Shown one piece after another: positions 26,497 to 35,322 of a DNA stretch of 64,000 bases. This stretch comes from Marinicrinis sediminis (GTDB taxonomy: Bacteria; Bacillota; Bacilli; Paenibacillales; KCTC-33676): contig NZ_JBHUMM010000023.1 of assembly GCF_042685085.1 (NCBI RefSeq), positions 1-64,000 of the forward strand. Direction: 5' to 3'. The first letter of the stretch is position 1. Each line of letters opens with the position of its first letter. The position numbers were made by a program, and so were the translations under genes. The notes beneath the pieces were generated by a model. It did no database searches. It saw only the letters and a program-made list of their open reading frames with translations, and was not told where the DNA came from.

Positions 26497-27789
26497 TTAG
26501 TTAAAATTGATAAACGATGCTGGATCGATACGTTCTCTGCCTTCATCTTTGCGAATTTCGAAGTGAAGGTGATTGCCTGTCGATCTTCCGGTTGTTCCAA
26601 CTTCCCCGATCTTTTGTCCGCGATCCACAACCTGACCATTCTTCACGGAAATGCGGCTCATGTGGGCGTAATAAGTCCAGTAGCCGTTATGGTGATCGAT
26701 AATGACAATGTTTCCAAACGAGCTCCACGCATCGGCATGGATGACGGTTCCAGATGCAGAAGCCACAATTGTAGTGCCGCCTGGCGCTCCGATATCTGTG
26801 CCACCGTGAAAGGCACTTTTGGCACCCGTAATCGGATCGACCCGATACCCGAAGTTGGAGGTTTTAGGATACCATTGATCTAACGGATAACCGAACTCTC
26901 CGCCACTATTTGCGGTGACGACTTGGTTGGTATTGTTATTTGTATGATTCTTCGTTGCATTTTTCTTTCTCGCTGCTTCGGCTGCAGCCGCAGCTGCTGC
27001 TGCTGCACGAGCCCGTTCTTCTTCCTCCAGTTTTCTCTTCTCGTTGGCTTTCTTGGAGATTTGGCTGGCGGTTTGTCTGAGCAGCTCGTCCATCTCTTCC
27101 CCATAGCTTTCCAGATGGTGATGCTCTTCCTCCATGCCTGCGATCATGACGGCTTTCTTCTTCTCTTTCAGCGCAAGCTGGTACCGGATATCTTCCATTT
27201 GCTGATAATCCTCGGTCAGCGAGGCCAACAGCCCTTCAATCTCCAGCTTTTGATCCAGAACGATCTGTTCGTCCCGCTTGTTCTGTTCCAGAATATCCTT
27301 GTCCTGATCTACCAAGGACTTCAAGCCATCAAATCGATCGAGGAAATCAGCAAAGCTCGTCGATTCGAGCAACACTTCCAAATAGGAGACATCCCCGTTC
27401 ATATACATGATCTTCAGTCTGGATTTCAACTTCTCATCACGCGCTACGATACGCGCTTGTGCATCAGCCAGGCGCGTTTCTGCATCTGAAAGCTGGGTTT
27501 CCGTTTGCTGAATGCGCTGCTGCGTCTTTCTTAATCTAAGATCAGTTTCTTCGATTTCATCCATGATTTGATCCAGATCGGCTTCCGCTGTCTGTATCTC
27601 CACCTCAAGAGAGGACATCTTGTTCATGGCTTCCTCGGCATTTTGCTTTGCATTTTGCTGTTGTTGTCTGAGCGCGGCAATCTCTTTGTCCAGTTGAGAA
27701 ATACTGGTTTTGGCAGTACCTTGGTCAGTAAAAGTAAATGATGCGACAATGAGGGCAGCAAAGAGACTCCAGATGGCTACCTTTTTCAA
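26497..27789 (-). CDS. EnvC-like M23 peptidase with coiled coil
   Basis: 430 residues: signal peptide (KKVAIWSLFAALIVASFTF), a long coiled coil (about 30-250) rich in heptads, an Ala-rich linker, and a C-terminal LytM/M23 domain (about 315-425) with zinc ligands in HGGTDIGAPGG and HLHFE. It is either a peptidoglycan endopeptidase or an activator of one. Immediate linkage to ftsX (16 bases) mirrors the FtsEX-EnvC and FtsEX-PcsB/CwlO systems, in which the ABC complex switches on a coiled-coil partner; here that is inference from context. Start is TTG 27787-27789, seven bases after AAGGAGG. Confidence 0.9.
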   Translation of the reverse strand: MKKVAIWSLFAALIVASFTFTDQGTAKTSISQLDKEIAALRQQQQNAKQNAEEAMNKMSSLEVEIQTAEADLDQIMDEIEETDLRLRKTQQRIQQTETQLSDAETRLADAQARIVARDEKLKSRLKIMYMNGDVSYLEVLLESTSFADFLDRFDGLKSLVDQDKDILEQNKRDEQIVLDQKLEIEGLLASLTEDYQQMEDIRYQLALKEKKKAVMIAGMEEEHHHLESYGEEMDELLRQTASQISKKANEKRKLEEEERARAAAAAAAAAEAARKKNATKNHTNNNTNQVVTANSGGEFGYPLDQWYPKTSNFGYRVDPITGAKSAFHGGTDIGAPGGTTIVASASGTVIHADAWSSFGNIVIIDHHNGYWTYYAHMSRISVKNGQVVDRGQKIGEVGTTGRSTGNHLHFEIRKDEGRERIDPASFINFN

Positions 27790-27805
27790 ATGCGCTCCTC
27801 CTTCT

Positions 27806-28711
27806 CTATACCTTTAAATATTTGCGTACGGACAATGTGCTTCCCCATACTCCGATAATAATTCCAATCGCCATCAAGAGGCCTCCGACTGAATAGACAA
27901 TCTCTGAACTTGGGATCAGGCTGATATATAGCAGTCCCGTGTCTTGCTGAATATAATTGAACAATTGATTGTATCCATATAACAACAACAGAACCGGAAT
28001 TAACGATCCAATAAATCCAAGCAAAGCACCTTCGATGAAGAACGGCCAGCGTATAAAGCTATTGGTCGCACCCACCAGTTTCATAATGGAAATTTCCTTG
28101 CGTCGGCTCAATATGGTCAGTTTGATCGTATTGGCAATGAGGAACATCGCCGTGAAAGCCAATCCGACGACCAGAATAATCCCCACCCAACGGATGGTAT
28201 TGGTGACCATAAACAGCTTCTCGACCATACCTTCACCATATTTCACATCGGTAACGGGCGGAATTTCCTTTCCTTCGTTCATTTGCATGATTTTGTCCGA
28301 AATCTCTGCTACCTGCTTCGGGTCCTGCACTTCAACGGCAAAGGAGTCCGGTAGTGGATTGTTGTCCCCATCCAGTCCCTCCACGACTTCACCAAGCTTG
28401 TCCCGCAGCTGCAGCATACCCTCTTCCTTGGAGATGAAGGTGACCTTCGTCACTTCGGGGATCGCACCGATTTCATTTTGCAGCTGATTGCGCTGCTCCT
28501 GATCAACAACAACATCCAGGAACACCCGAATCTCTACCTGACCCTCGATTTCCTCTGTCATGTGCCCCACATTGAGCGCCAGCAGTAAAAATACGCCCAG
28601 GATAAACAATGAAATGGCAATCGCACTTGCAGAAGCAAATGACATCCAGCCGTTGCGGAATACATTTTTAGAGCCTTCACGGAAGTGTCTCCCCAGGGTG
28701 CTAATCTTCAT
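27806..28711 (-). CDS. ftsX: Cell division ABC transporter permease FtsX
   Basis: 301 residues with the typical FtsX plan: a cytoplasmic N-terminus with FREGSKNVFRNGWMSFAS, TM1 at about 22-44, an extracellular domain of about 120 residues, then three more transmembrane helices and a C-terminal KYLKV tail. It relays FtsE ATP hydrolysis to a cell wall hydrolase. Start ATG 28709-28711 lies nine bases after AGAGGTG. It overlaps the end of ftsE by 11 bases, indicating translational coupling. Confidence 0.95.
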   Translation of the reverse strand: MKISTLGRHFREGSKNVFRNGWMSFASASAIAISLFILGVFLLLALNVGHMTEEIEGQVEIRVFLDVVVDQEQRNQLQNEIGAIPEVTKVTFISKEEGMLQLRDKLGEVVEGLDGDNNPLPDSFAVEVQDPKQVAEISDKIMQMNEGKEIPPVTDVKYGEGMVEKLFMVTNTIRWVGIILVVGLAFTAMFLIANTIKLTILSRRKEISIMKLVGATNSFIRWPFFIEGALLGFIGSLIPVLLLLYGYNQLFNYIQQDTGLLYISLIPSSEIVYSVGGLLMAIGIIIGVWGSTLSVRKYLKV

Positions 28712-29387
28712 ATCCGTATTCACCTCTATATTCGTCCCGCACGATCTTCCCGCCCTCGATGGCGATTACTCGCTTCCGGTAGTTGTTCACAATGTCTCGA
28801 TTATGCGTTGCCATTACGATGGTGGTACCCCGCAGGTTAATTTCCTCCAGCAGGTTCATGATGCCAACGGAAGTCTCGGGGTCCAGATTACCGGTAGGCT
28901 CGTCTGCAATAATCACAGCAGGGCTGTTCACAATGGCCCGCGCGATCGAGACGCGCTGCTGCTCTCCGCCAGAGAGCTGGTTCGGCATGGACTTTGATTT
29001 ATGCTTTAACTTGACGAGATCCAGAACTTCCATCGTTCTTTTCTTGATTTGCTTGCGCGGGGCTTCAATCGCCTCCATTGCAAACGCGACATTTTCATAG
29101 ACGGTAAGTTGCGGGAGCAATCTGAAATCCTGAAAGATAACCCCGATATTCCGTCTGATATACGGGATTTTACGCTGCTTCAGCTTAGCGAGATTGAAGC
29201 CATTGACATGAATATGGCCTTTGGTAGGCTTGACTTCCCGATACATCATTTTCATAAAAGTTGATTTACCAGCACCGGAAGGACCGACGACATAGACAAA
29301 TTCATTTCGATCTATTTTTATATTAATGCCCTGGATTGCAGAATGATGGTTCGGGTAGGTCTTCCACACGTCTTGCATTTCTATCAA
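28701..29387 (-). CDS. ftsE: Cell division ABC transporter ATPase FtsE
   Basis: 228 residues, a complete ABC ATPase: Walker A GPSGAGKSTFMK, Q-loop VFQDFRLL, signature LSGGEQQR, Walker B IIADEPTG and switch histidine ATHNRD. I place the start at TTG 29385-29387, so that the product begins M-IEMQDVWKTYPN, exactly collinear with Bacillus FtsE; GAGGAG lies 11 bases before it, while a GTG three codons earlier is only two bases from that site. First gene of ftsE-ftsX-M23-ctpB. Confidence 0.95.
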   Translation of the reverse strand: MIEMQDVWKTYPNHHSAIQGINIKIDRNEFVYVVGPSGAGKSTFMKMMYREVKPTKGHIHVNGFNLAKLKQRKIPYIRRNIGVIFQDFRLLPQLTVYENVAFAMEAIEAPRKQIKKRTMEVLDLVKLKHKSKSMPNQLSGGEQQRVSIARAIVNSPAVIIADEPTGNLDPETSVGIMNLLEEINLRGTTIVMATHNRDIVNNYRKRVIAIEGGKIVRDEYRGEYGYED

Positions 29388-29555
29388 TCTGATCACATCT
29401 CCTCATCGGGTTACCCATTAATACCTTTCGACACACCGTGCAGAAATCCTCTCAAATTGCGCTAAAATTCCGCGAAATACATGCACTTCTTTCCCTGTTG
29501 GCATAGATGATCGCACACGAAGCAGAAAATGGCATATCCGAATAAATCTATCGTT

Positions 29556-29564
29556 ATTATAGCA
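29556..29564 (-). promoter_or_regulatory. Extended -10 promoter for the ftsEX operon
   Basis: TGCTATAAT on the minus strand, about 165 bases before ftsE. A TTGTCA lies only 14 bases upstream, too close for a normal -35, so the TG extension probably matters. Confidence 0.45.
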
Positions 29565-29695
29565 TAGACACCTATTGACAAAATGGTTCAATAGGCCGAG
29601 TTTCGACAAGCAAATGTTTCCAATCTATTGGTGTTAAAAAGAGGTTGTCTGACATACATATGTGGCAATAAAGCCAAATGGATGGTGAATGTGCG

Positions 29696-31177
29696 ATGTC
29701 CGTATTCAAATGGCGAGCTCAGGTGAAATGGCTCCTGCTCGGGTTGTTATGCATCACGATCTTGGCTGCAGGCAGTCTGGTCGGGCTGACCGTCTACGCC
29801 CATTCGCCCAAGCTGCCTAAAGGCATGAAACTGCACGGCCAAGTCATCGATCAACTGCACGTGCAGCAGGTACGTGAGCAGCTGCACCATTTCAATACGA
29901 CACTCGAACAGCGAACCTTCACCCTGACGCTGTCCCATGCCCTCTATGGCACCAACCTAACCGTAACCGGTCAAGAGCTGGGTTTATCTGTGAATGTGGA
30001 TGCTGTGATGCGGGAACTGTCCCTGCTCACTCATGGCTCCATCTGGCAAAGGGCCAGACATCGCAAACATTTGGAGGATACGTCACATGCTTTCCACATT
30101 CAGTGGAATTCTTCTATCCTCGAAGCGTTCTGGAAACGTCAGTTTGGTGAGATGGAGCAGGAAGAGCCTCTGCCTGCCAAGCGTGTGATCGACCGCTATG
30201 ATCGCATTTCCTATGAACCGGAAACCATCGCGTGGCGAATTGATCGATCGAGCTTTAAAGAGCAGGTGCGTGAATTGCTGCTTCAACAACTTGAACAGCA
30301 ACCCCTTCAGCCACCTGAGATTCAGGAGGCTATTTCCATCCCTGTACAGCAGTTCGCACCGGAATCGACAATTCAGTCGCTAAAAAATGAACAAATTGAG
30401 CAGAAAGTGAGCCAATACACGACTTCATACACTCGGTCTTCCGCCGGACGGGTTCACAACATTGAGAAGACAGCCGCCACTATAGATAAGATGGTGCTCC
30501 ATCCCGGTGATATTTTTGACTATCAGGAGGTGATTGATCTTACGCGTTCCACGTACGGTTTTCGGGAGGCTCCGGTCATCGTTAATGGCAAGCTGGTGCC
30601 CGGGGTAGGCGGAGGCATTTGTCAGGTCTCCTCTACGCTCTACAATGCCGCTCTGCTATATGGACTTGAAGTGATAGAGAGACAGCCGCATTCCTTGCCT
30701 GTGTCCTATGTTCCTCTGGGGCAGGATGCGACCTTTGCGTCCGGCTCTATCAATTTTCGAATTCGCAATCAGACCCATTCCTCGGTGCTGATTCATACAG
30801 AAACAGCTGACAAGAAGCTGACGGTCAAATTGTTCGGCAAACGGGACCCCGCGGTTCGTTATCATATCCGATCCGAGATCGTGAATACGTTGCCGCCTCC
30901 GGACAAATTCGTCTATCAGTCTTCACTTGGGAAAGGCCAGTCCAGGGTACTGAGTCAGGGGAAAACCGGATATGAAGTGCAGACCACACGCGATCTGTTC
31001 AGACAGGGAAATCTCGTCTCTTCTACTCTTATCTCCAAGGATCGCTATGCACCCAAACCCAGACTTGTCGCAGTCGGAGAACAGCCGAAATCATCATCCC
31101 GCTCCCCTGCACAGAAGCAGAACAAGCCCATTGTCGAGGATGGTATTTTGGGGCCTGTTTTCATCTCCCAGCCTTAA
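29696..31177 (+). CDS. VanW family protein (YoaR-like), membrane-anchored
   Basis: 493 residues: an N-terminal transmembrane segment (WLLLGLLCITILAAGSLVGLTVYA), a region like the peptidoglycan-binding PG_binding_4 repeats (about 40-230), and a VanW domain (about 260-400) with the hallmark VPGVGGGICQVSSTLYNAAL. VanW proteins accompany vancomycin-resistance clusters and many cell wall genes, but their reaction is not established. The ATG at 29696 has GGTG eight bases before it; an in-frame ATG six codons upstream lacks a site. Plus strand, divergent from ftsEX. Confidence 0.85.
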   Translation: MSVFKWRAQVKWLLLGLLCITILAAGSLVGLTVYAHSPKLPKGMKLHGQVIDQLHVQQVREQLHHFNTTLEQRTFTLTLSHALYGTNLTVTGQELGLSVNVDAVMRELSLLTHGSIWQRARHRKHLEDTSHAFHIQWNSSILEAFWKRQFGEMEQEEPLPAKRVIDRYDRISYEPETIAWRIDRSSFKEQVRELLLQQLEQQPLQPPEIQEAISIPVQQFAPESTIQSLKNEQIEQKVSQYTTSYTRSSAGRVHNIEKTAATIDKMVLHPGDIFDYQEVIDLTRSTYGFREAPVIVNGKLVPGVGGGICQVSSTLYNAALLYGLEVIERQPHSLPVSYVPLGQDATFASGSINFRIRNQTHSSVLIHTETADKKLTVKLFGKRDPAVRYHIRSEIVNTLPPPDKFVYQSSLGKGQSRVLSQGKTGYEVQTTRDLFRQGNLVSSTLISKDRYAPKPRLVAVGEQPKSSSRSPAQKQNKPIVEDGILGPVFISQP

Positions 31178-31349
31178 GCAGTCTTACGCTATTCATCGAT
31201 GCGGTGCAGGCATAGACACCGACCTATTTCAGTGATGTTTTCCAGTCATTCGCATATACTATTCGATATGCAGGCCGATATACAGGCAGCAAGCACCTCT
31301 CGGGTCCAATCCGATTCACACCGCAGATGAAGGGGAGACTAGTTCATAC

Positions 31350-31841
31350 ATGAAAGCCAATATGTGCTGGACGATGCTTGTGCTCGCGGGATTTCTTCTC
31401 CTGGCCGGATGCCAACAGCAGGTGGTGCATGCCTCCCACATTCGATCCGATACGTTTTCCACCACCATCCATCTACCTGATGTACATCCTCGAGCCGGAG
31501 ATCGCTTTGTCGTGGAAACCGCCCTTGTCAATCATTCCGAGCGGGCGTATGAAATTCACCACGGGGCTCCACTTATTTTCATTGAAATTGAAGCAGACAA
31601 CTGGTCAGACACGGAGCCAAAGGTCAATCTGGTCTTGGATATTGAGGCCGTCATCGAGCCGCATGAGGAATATGATCCGGATACAGAGAATTTTATCAAC
31701 GGCATGAGAACACTGAAACTGGATGAGCCTGGACGCTACTTGATCAGGGCGACTGCCCATTTCTCCGTATGGAATCCGGCTACGGGACGGAGTGAAGGCT
31801 TTGCCATTCATTCTGAAGCGGTACGGATTGATGTTCGTTGA
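31350..31841 (+). CDS. Predicted lipoprotein, unknown function
   Basis: 163 residues with a clear lipoprotein signal: MLVLAGFLLLAGC, the lipobox LAGC placing the lipid on Cys21. The mature part is a single beta-sandwich-like domain (VETALVNHSERAYEIHHGAPLIFIEIE..RYLIRATAHFSV), like bacterial intracellular-proteinase-inhibitor or Ig-like folds, though I cannot assign a family. AAGGGGAG stands 12 bases before the ATG. It lies 172 bases after the VanW gene in the same direction and may share its transcript. Confidence 0.75.
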   Translation: MKANMCWTMLVLAGFLLLAGCQQQVVHASHIRSDTFSTTIHLPDVHPRAGDRFVVETALVNHSERAYEIHHGAPLIFIEIEADNWSDTEPKVNLVLDIEAVIEPHEEYDPDTENFINGMRTLKLDEPGRYLIRATAHFSVWNPATGRSEGFAIHSEAVRIDVR

Positions 31842-31875
31842 ATGAAGTCGGCTACAGAAATTGCAGGCAGATAAC

Positions 31876-31916
31876 GAAAAAAAGAAAGAGATCACGCATG
31901 TAGCTGCGGATCTCTT
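31876..31916 (-). terminator. Terminator behind the MMPL transporter gene
   Basis: Arms AAGAGATC (31886-31893) and GATCTCTT (31909-31916), with an inner CGCA/TGCG stem and a T-rich tail on the minus strand. It also lies 44 bases past the plus-strand lipoprotein gene and may stop that transcript too. Confidence 0.8.
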
Positions 31917-32017
31917 CGTTATTTGTCTTCACCTGTCTTGAGTTGTCTTGATCTTTGGTTACTTCTCCTGATCTGTCCGACCTGAGGGGAGATTCCTTCT
32001 CAATCCCTCACCTACGT

Positions 32018-34267
32018 CTACAGGTGCGTGGTTGCTCCCTGTTCAGTCGCGGTCTCTACTTCACGATGCTTGCCTGGCCAGAATGCGAGAGAGCCCAGCA
32101 CGGATGTGATCGCAGGCACCAGGAACGGTCGTACAATAAACGTATCCAGCAGGACCCCGATGGCTGTAATCAGCCCGAAATGTACGAGCACCTGGATAGG
32201 CAGAGTGGCCAATACCGCAAAGGTACCTGCCAGAATGAGACCCGCGGACGTAATGACGGAGCCGGTCTCGGCCACGCCTTCTCTAATCGCTTGCTTGAGC
32301 GGCATCTGTTTTCGTTTCTTCCAGATGCTTGACACCATGAAGATATTGTAATCCTCTCCCAGTGCAACAAGGAAGACAAAGGCATACAGCGGTATGAAGC
32401 CCTGGATGGCATCGGCGCCCATAAAGTAATGAATGACGATCCATCCCAATCCCAATGCAGAGAAGTAGGAGAGAAGAACGGTGCCCATCAAATACAGCAT
32501 GGCAATAAATGATCGGAGATAGAGCAGCAGCAAGAGCGCGATCATGATAATGACAACCGGAATGATTCGCTTGGCATCTGCATCCGTTGTTTCTCTCGTA
32601 TCATACTGTTCAGCTGTTTGCCCGGCAATCCATACCTTGCTGTCGGCATCAGCAATGCCTGCATCCTGTAATATCTTACGCGTCTCTTCCATCAGCAGCG
32701 GAATGAAATCCATCGCTTCGTTGCCGTACGGATTCAGGGTAAATTCCACTTCTGCGCTCACAATATCCGGATTGTTTTGACCGGATTTCGGCTCCAATAC
32801 CTTGGCCACTTTCTCGAGCTCACCCAGCTTCTCCTGAAGCGGAAGATCTTTCCCCTCCGTATCGACAATGACTTTGGCCGGAGCCAGCTCTCCCTGTGAA
32901 AAATGCTCTCCGATCAGTTGGAAGCCTTCACGTGAAGGCACGTCTTCCGGAAAAGAGGATAATGTATCGAATGTATATTTGACCTGTGGCGAGAAAGCGG
33001 CAAAGCTTCCCAGCAGAACAATCGTAGCCAAAATAACGGTCCATGGCTTTTGTGTAATCCAGTTGCCGATCATGACGCCAAAGCGATTCGGCTTTTGCGG
33101 CTTTGGCTCCGGTTTTCCTTTTCGCTGTGCCCGCTCTCTCCGCATTTCCAGTGTGCGCGGAACAAACGGGAAGAAGGATGTCCGGCCAATAATCGCCAGC
33201 ATCGCTGGAACAAGTGTAATACTGGCGATCATCATAATGAGGATCGACAGACTGAACGGAATCGCGAAACGGTTCAGACCGCCATAATCAGCAAGCAACA
33301 GTGCCAGTAATGAAATCACGACCGTAAAGCCGCTCATGGCAATCGCGCCCGTTGATCCGGTTACGGCCTGGAATAATGCTTTTGTCTTGCTGGATTCGAC
33401 CATCAGGAGCTGTCTGAAACGGGCAATCAGGAAGAGACAGTAGTCGGTACCGGCTCCAAAAAGCAGCACCGTCATGATGGACAGCCCTTGTGAATCGACC
33501 ACAATCCATTCCTCACGCGCCATCCATCCCAGCAGCGGACTGATCACCCCATAGGCAAACCCGACGGCCACGAGCGGGATGAGAGCCAAAATAGGTGATC
33601 GATAGATGAGCAACAAGAACACCAGTACGAGAATGACCGTGGCAATTAGCAGGGAAACATCGGCGTCACTGAACAATCCAGTCGCATCAATCTGGATGCC
33701 GACAGGGCCGGTGATGCGTGCACTCAATTCCTCACTGCTGTCCACATCAGCCGCAAATAAATCTGCATTTGTAATCTGATCCACTCTCTCTTGGAATTGA
33801 TCCATACTTTCCTTCAGTTGATCTACATCGGCTTCCTTGTTGAAGAAAATGGGCAGCACGAAGGTCGAGCCATCCTCTGACAACTGACCTTTTACTGCGG
33901 GCAGCGGCAGTTCATGAAGCGGGACGATAAGAGACTGATTCGGAAGTGGCTCCTGCGTAAATGCAGCAGTTAACTGCTGTACAATCTGAACATCTCCATC
34001 GGTCATCCCCTTCTCCCGATGAAGCACAATTAACGCCGGTACGCCCGATTCACTCGGAAATTCCTGCTTGGCGATCTGTTCTGCCTGAACCGACGGCAGA
34101 GAATCAGCCAGATTTTGCGCATTTTCATTCGTCTGACTGTTTCCTTGCGGAAAAACAGCATTCAGTATGACCACCAATGAAATCCAGATCCCTAACGTGA
34201 TCCAGCGGCTGTAGGTGCCGCCTACTAACTTGGCTAAGCCTTTTTTCTCTGAAACTTGCTGATCCAT
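32018..34267 (-). CDS. MMPL/RND-family membrane exporter
   Basis: 749 residues with the duplicated MMPL plan: one N-terminal helix, an outside domain, five or six helices, then the same again, about 12 helices in all. Characteristic are the paired motifs FGAGTDYCLFLIARF and ALGEDYNIFMVSSIW, where acidic residues take part in proton coupling. Related Firmicute proteins (YdfJ type) export lipids or hydrophobic compounds. The start ATG 34265-34267 follows AAAGGAG by seven bases. It is divergent from a TetR regulator gene that most likely represses it. Confidence 0.92.
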   Translation of the reverse strand: MDQQVSEKKGLAKLVGGTYSRWITLGIWISLVVILNAVFPQGNSQTNENAQNLADSLPSVQAEQIAKQEFPSESGVPALIVLHREKGMTDGDVQIVQQLTAAFTQEPLPNQSLIVPLHELPLPAVKGQLSEDGSTFVLPIFFNKEADVDQLKESMDQFQERVDQITNADLFAADVDSSEELSARITGPVGIQIDATGLFSDADVSLLIATVILVLVFLLLIYRSPILALIPLVAVGFAYGVISPLLGWMAREEWIVVDSQGLSIMTVLLFGAGTDYCLFLIARFRQLLMVESSKTKALFQAVTGSTGAIAMSGFTVVISLLALLLADYGGLNRFAIPFSLSILIMMIASITLVPAMLAIIGRTSFFPFVPRTLEMRRERAQRKGKPEPKPQKPNRFGVMIGNWITQKPWTVILATIVLLGSFAAFSPQVKYTFDTLSSFPEDVPSREGFQLIGEHFSQGELAPAKVIVDTEGKDLPLQEKLGELEKVAKVLEPKSGQNNPDIVSAEVEFTLNPYGNEAMDFIPLLMEETRKILQDAGIADADSKVWIAGQTAEQYDTRETTDADAKRIIPVVIIMIALLLLLYLRSFIAMLYLMGTVLLSYFSALGLGWIVIHYFMGADAIQGFIPLYAFVFLVALGEDYNIFMVSSIWKKRKQMPLKQAIREGVAETGSVITSAGLILAGTFAVLATLPIQVLVHFGLITAIGVLLDTFIVRPFLVPAITSVLGSLAFWPGKHREVETATEQGATTHL

Positions 34268-34305
34268 GATATCGCTCCTTTTCCCATCCATTCGTCATGC
34301 TTTCA

Positions 34306-34334
34306 TTTTCAATATCGATCATTCAGGCTATAAT
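34306..34334 (+). promoter_or_regulatory. Promoter for the TetR gene
   Basis: TTTTCA (34306-34311) and TATAAT (34329-34334), 17 bases apart. It sits inside the divergent region and its transcript runs through the opposing promoter. Confidence 0.55.
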
Positions 34335-34353
34335 ACAAACAGAAGTCAAACTA

Positions 34354-34382
34354 ATTATATATACCGGAAGGTTAATTTTCAA
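34354..34382 (-). promoter_or_regulatory. Promoter for the MMPL gene
   Basis: TTGAAA (34377-34382) and TATAAT (34354-34359) on the minus strand, 17 bases apart. Because it lies downstream of the tetR start site, the two promoters face each other and cannot fire freely together. Confidence 0.6.
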
Positions 34383-34406
34383 GAGGGAAAGGAAGAGGTG
34401 ATGGTT

Positions 34407-35021
34407 ATGCAGCAGGAATCCAGGCGTTCGCCAGGGAGACCCAAAAAAAATCCGCAACTGGATCAGCAGACCAGCCTGCTCATATTGCGTACGGCTGCCG
34501 CATCTTTTATGGAGTTCGGCTATGAGAAGGTTTCCCTTGATCACATTGCCAAGCAGTGTGGTGTGACCAAGGCGACCGTGTATTACTATTACGCCAACAA
34601 GGCCAATCTGTTTACGGAGTCCGTCGTCACCATGTTCCGTAATATTACGCAACACGTCACGCGGTATCTCACCCAACCCAAGCCATTGAAAGAAAGATTG
34701 CTGGATATTGCCGCTGTGCAGATGGGGAATGAATATGGAGAGTTTGAGACGTTGATGAAGGAAGCATCCTCGCATCTCAGCGCGGAACAAATTGAGCGAA
34801 TTCGACAGGGAGAAGTCAGTGTCCATCATGTGATGATAGAAGGATTTCAGGAAGGAATCAAGACTGGGGATCTGGCCGACTATGACCCCATGCTGCTTTC
34901 CCTTGCCTTTGCCTCCATGCTCATGATGGGAAATCGGGAGCTGATGATGCAACAGTATGATAATCATCAAGATGCCGCACAGGCCATTGTGGAGCTGTTC
35001 TGGAACGGGGCTGGCAAGTAG
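34407..35021 (+). CDS. TetR/AcrR family transcriptional regulator
   Basis: 204 residues. The N-terminal helix-turn-helix is typical (LRTAAASFMEFGYEKVSLDHIAKQCGVTKATVYYYYANKANLFTESV), and the helical C-terminal part would bind a small ligand. A basic SPGRPKK stretch precedes the domain. Start ATG 34407, eight bases after GAGG; an ATG two codons earlier is also possible. It is divergent from the MMPL exporter, a classic regulator-pump arrangement, so repression of the exporter and of itself is likely. Confidence 0.92.
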   Translation: MQQESRRSPGRPKKNPQLDQQTSLLILRTAAASFMEFGYEKVSLDHIAKQCGVTKATVYYYYANKANLFTESVVTMFRNITQHVTRYLTQPKPLKERLLDIAAVQMGNEYGEFETLMKEASSHLSAEQIERIRQGEVSVHHVMIEGFQEGIKTGDLADYDPMLLSLAFASMLMMGNRELMMQQYDNHQDAAQAIVELFWNGAGK

Positions 35022-35032
35022 AGGATAAGAGT

Positions 35033-35242
35033 ATGGATTATTTGGTAGGGGGTTTATCAATGAGGTTCTTTCTTTTCATCTTCACAACGGCATTAGTTGT
35101 TTCTGTCGTATTGTTCTAACTTCTTGGATCTCTATTTTCTATAGAAGACGATCTAGGTATGATCCATCTTTTTGGCATGATCATCATCCAAAATGCTTTC
35201 ATTATTGGGCTGGTCAGCAACATCAAAATGAAAGCACGCTAA
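35033..35242 (+). pseudogene. Small membrane protein gene interrupted by in-frame TAA
   Basis: From ATG 35033 (AGAGGA seven bases before) or ATG 35060 (GGGGG seven bases before), the frame reads a hydrophobic helix MRFFLFIFTTALVVSVVLF, then TAA at 35117-35119, then continues in the same frame without further stop for 40 codons: LLGSLFSIEDDLGMIHLFGM-IIIQNAFIIGLVSNIKMKAR, ending at TAA 35240-35242. Both halves look like one small two-helix membrane protein of about 60 to 70 residues. It follows tetR by 11 bases. Either a nonsense mutation has broken it, the stop is read through, or only the short 28-residue peptide is made. Confidence 0.55.
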
Positions 35243-35267
35243 ATATCCTTACCAAAATATCTTTACC

Positions 35268-35309
35268 AAAAAAAAGAGAAGCTCCGTCTCCATCGGACAT
35301 CGCTTCTCT
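35268..35309 (-). terminator. Terminator behind argH
   Basis: Arms AGAGAAGC (35275-35282) and GCTTCTCT (35302-35309), an inner TCCG/CGGA stem, and eight Ts on the minus strand. It ends the arginine operon. Confidence 0.9.
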
Positions 35310-35322
35310 TCACCAGTTCGTC

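Noticed and set aside
29418..29609. 63-codon frame upstream of ftsE as a CccB-like cytochrome gene
   Set aside because: It contains no CxxCH heme motif and no ribosome binding site, and overlaps the predicted promoter.
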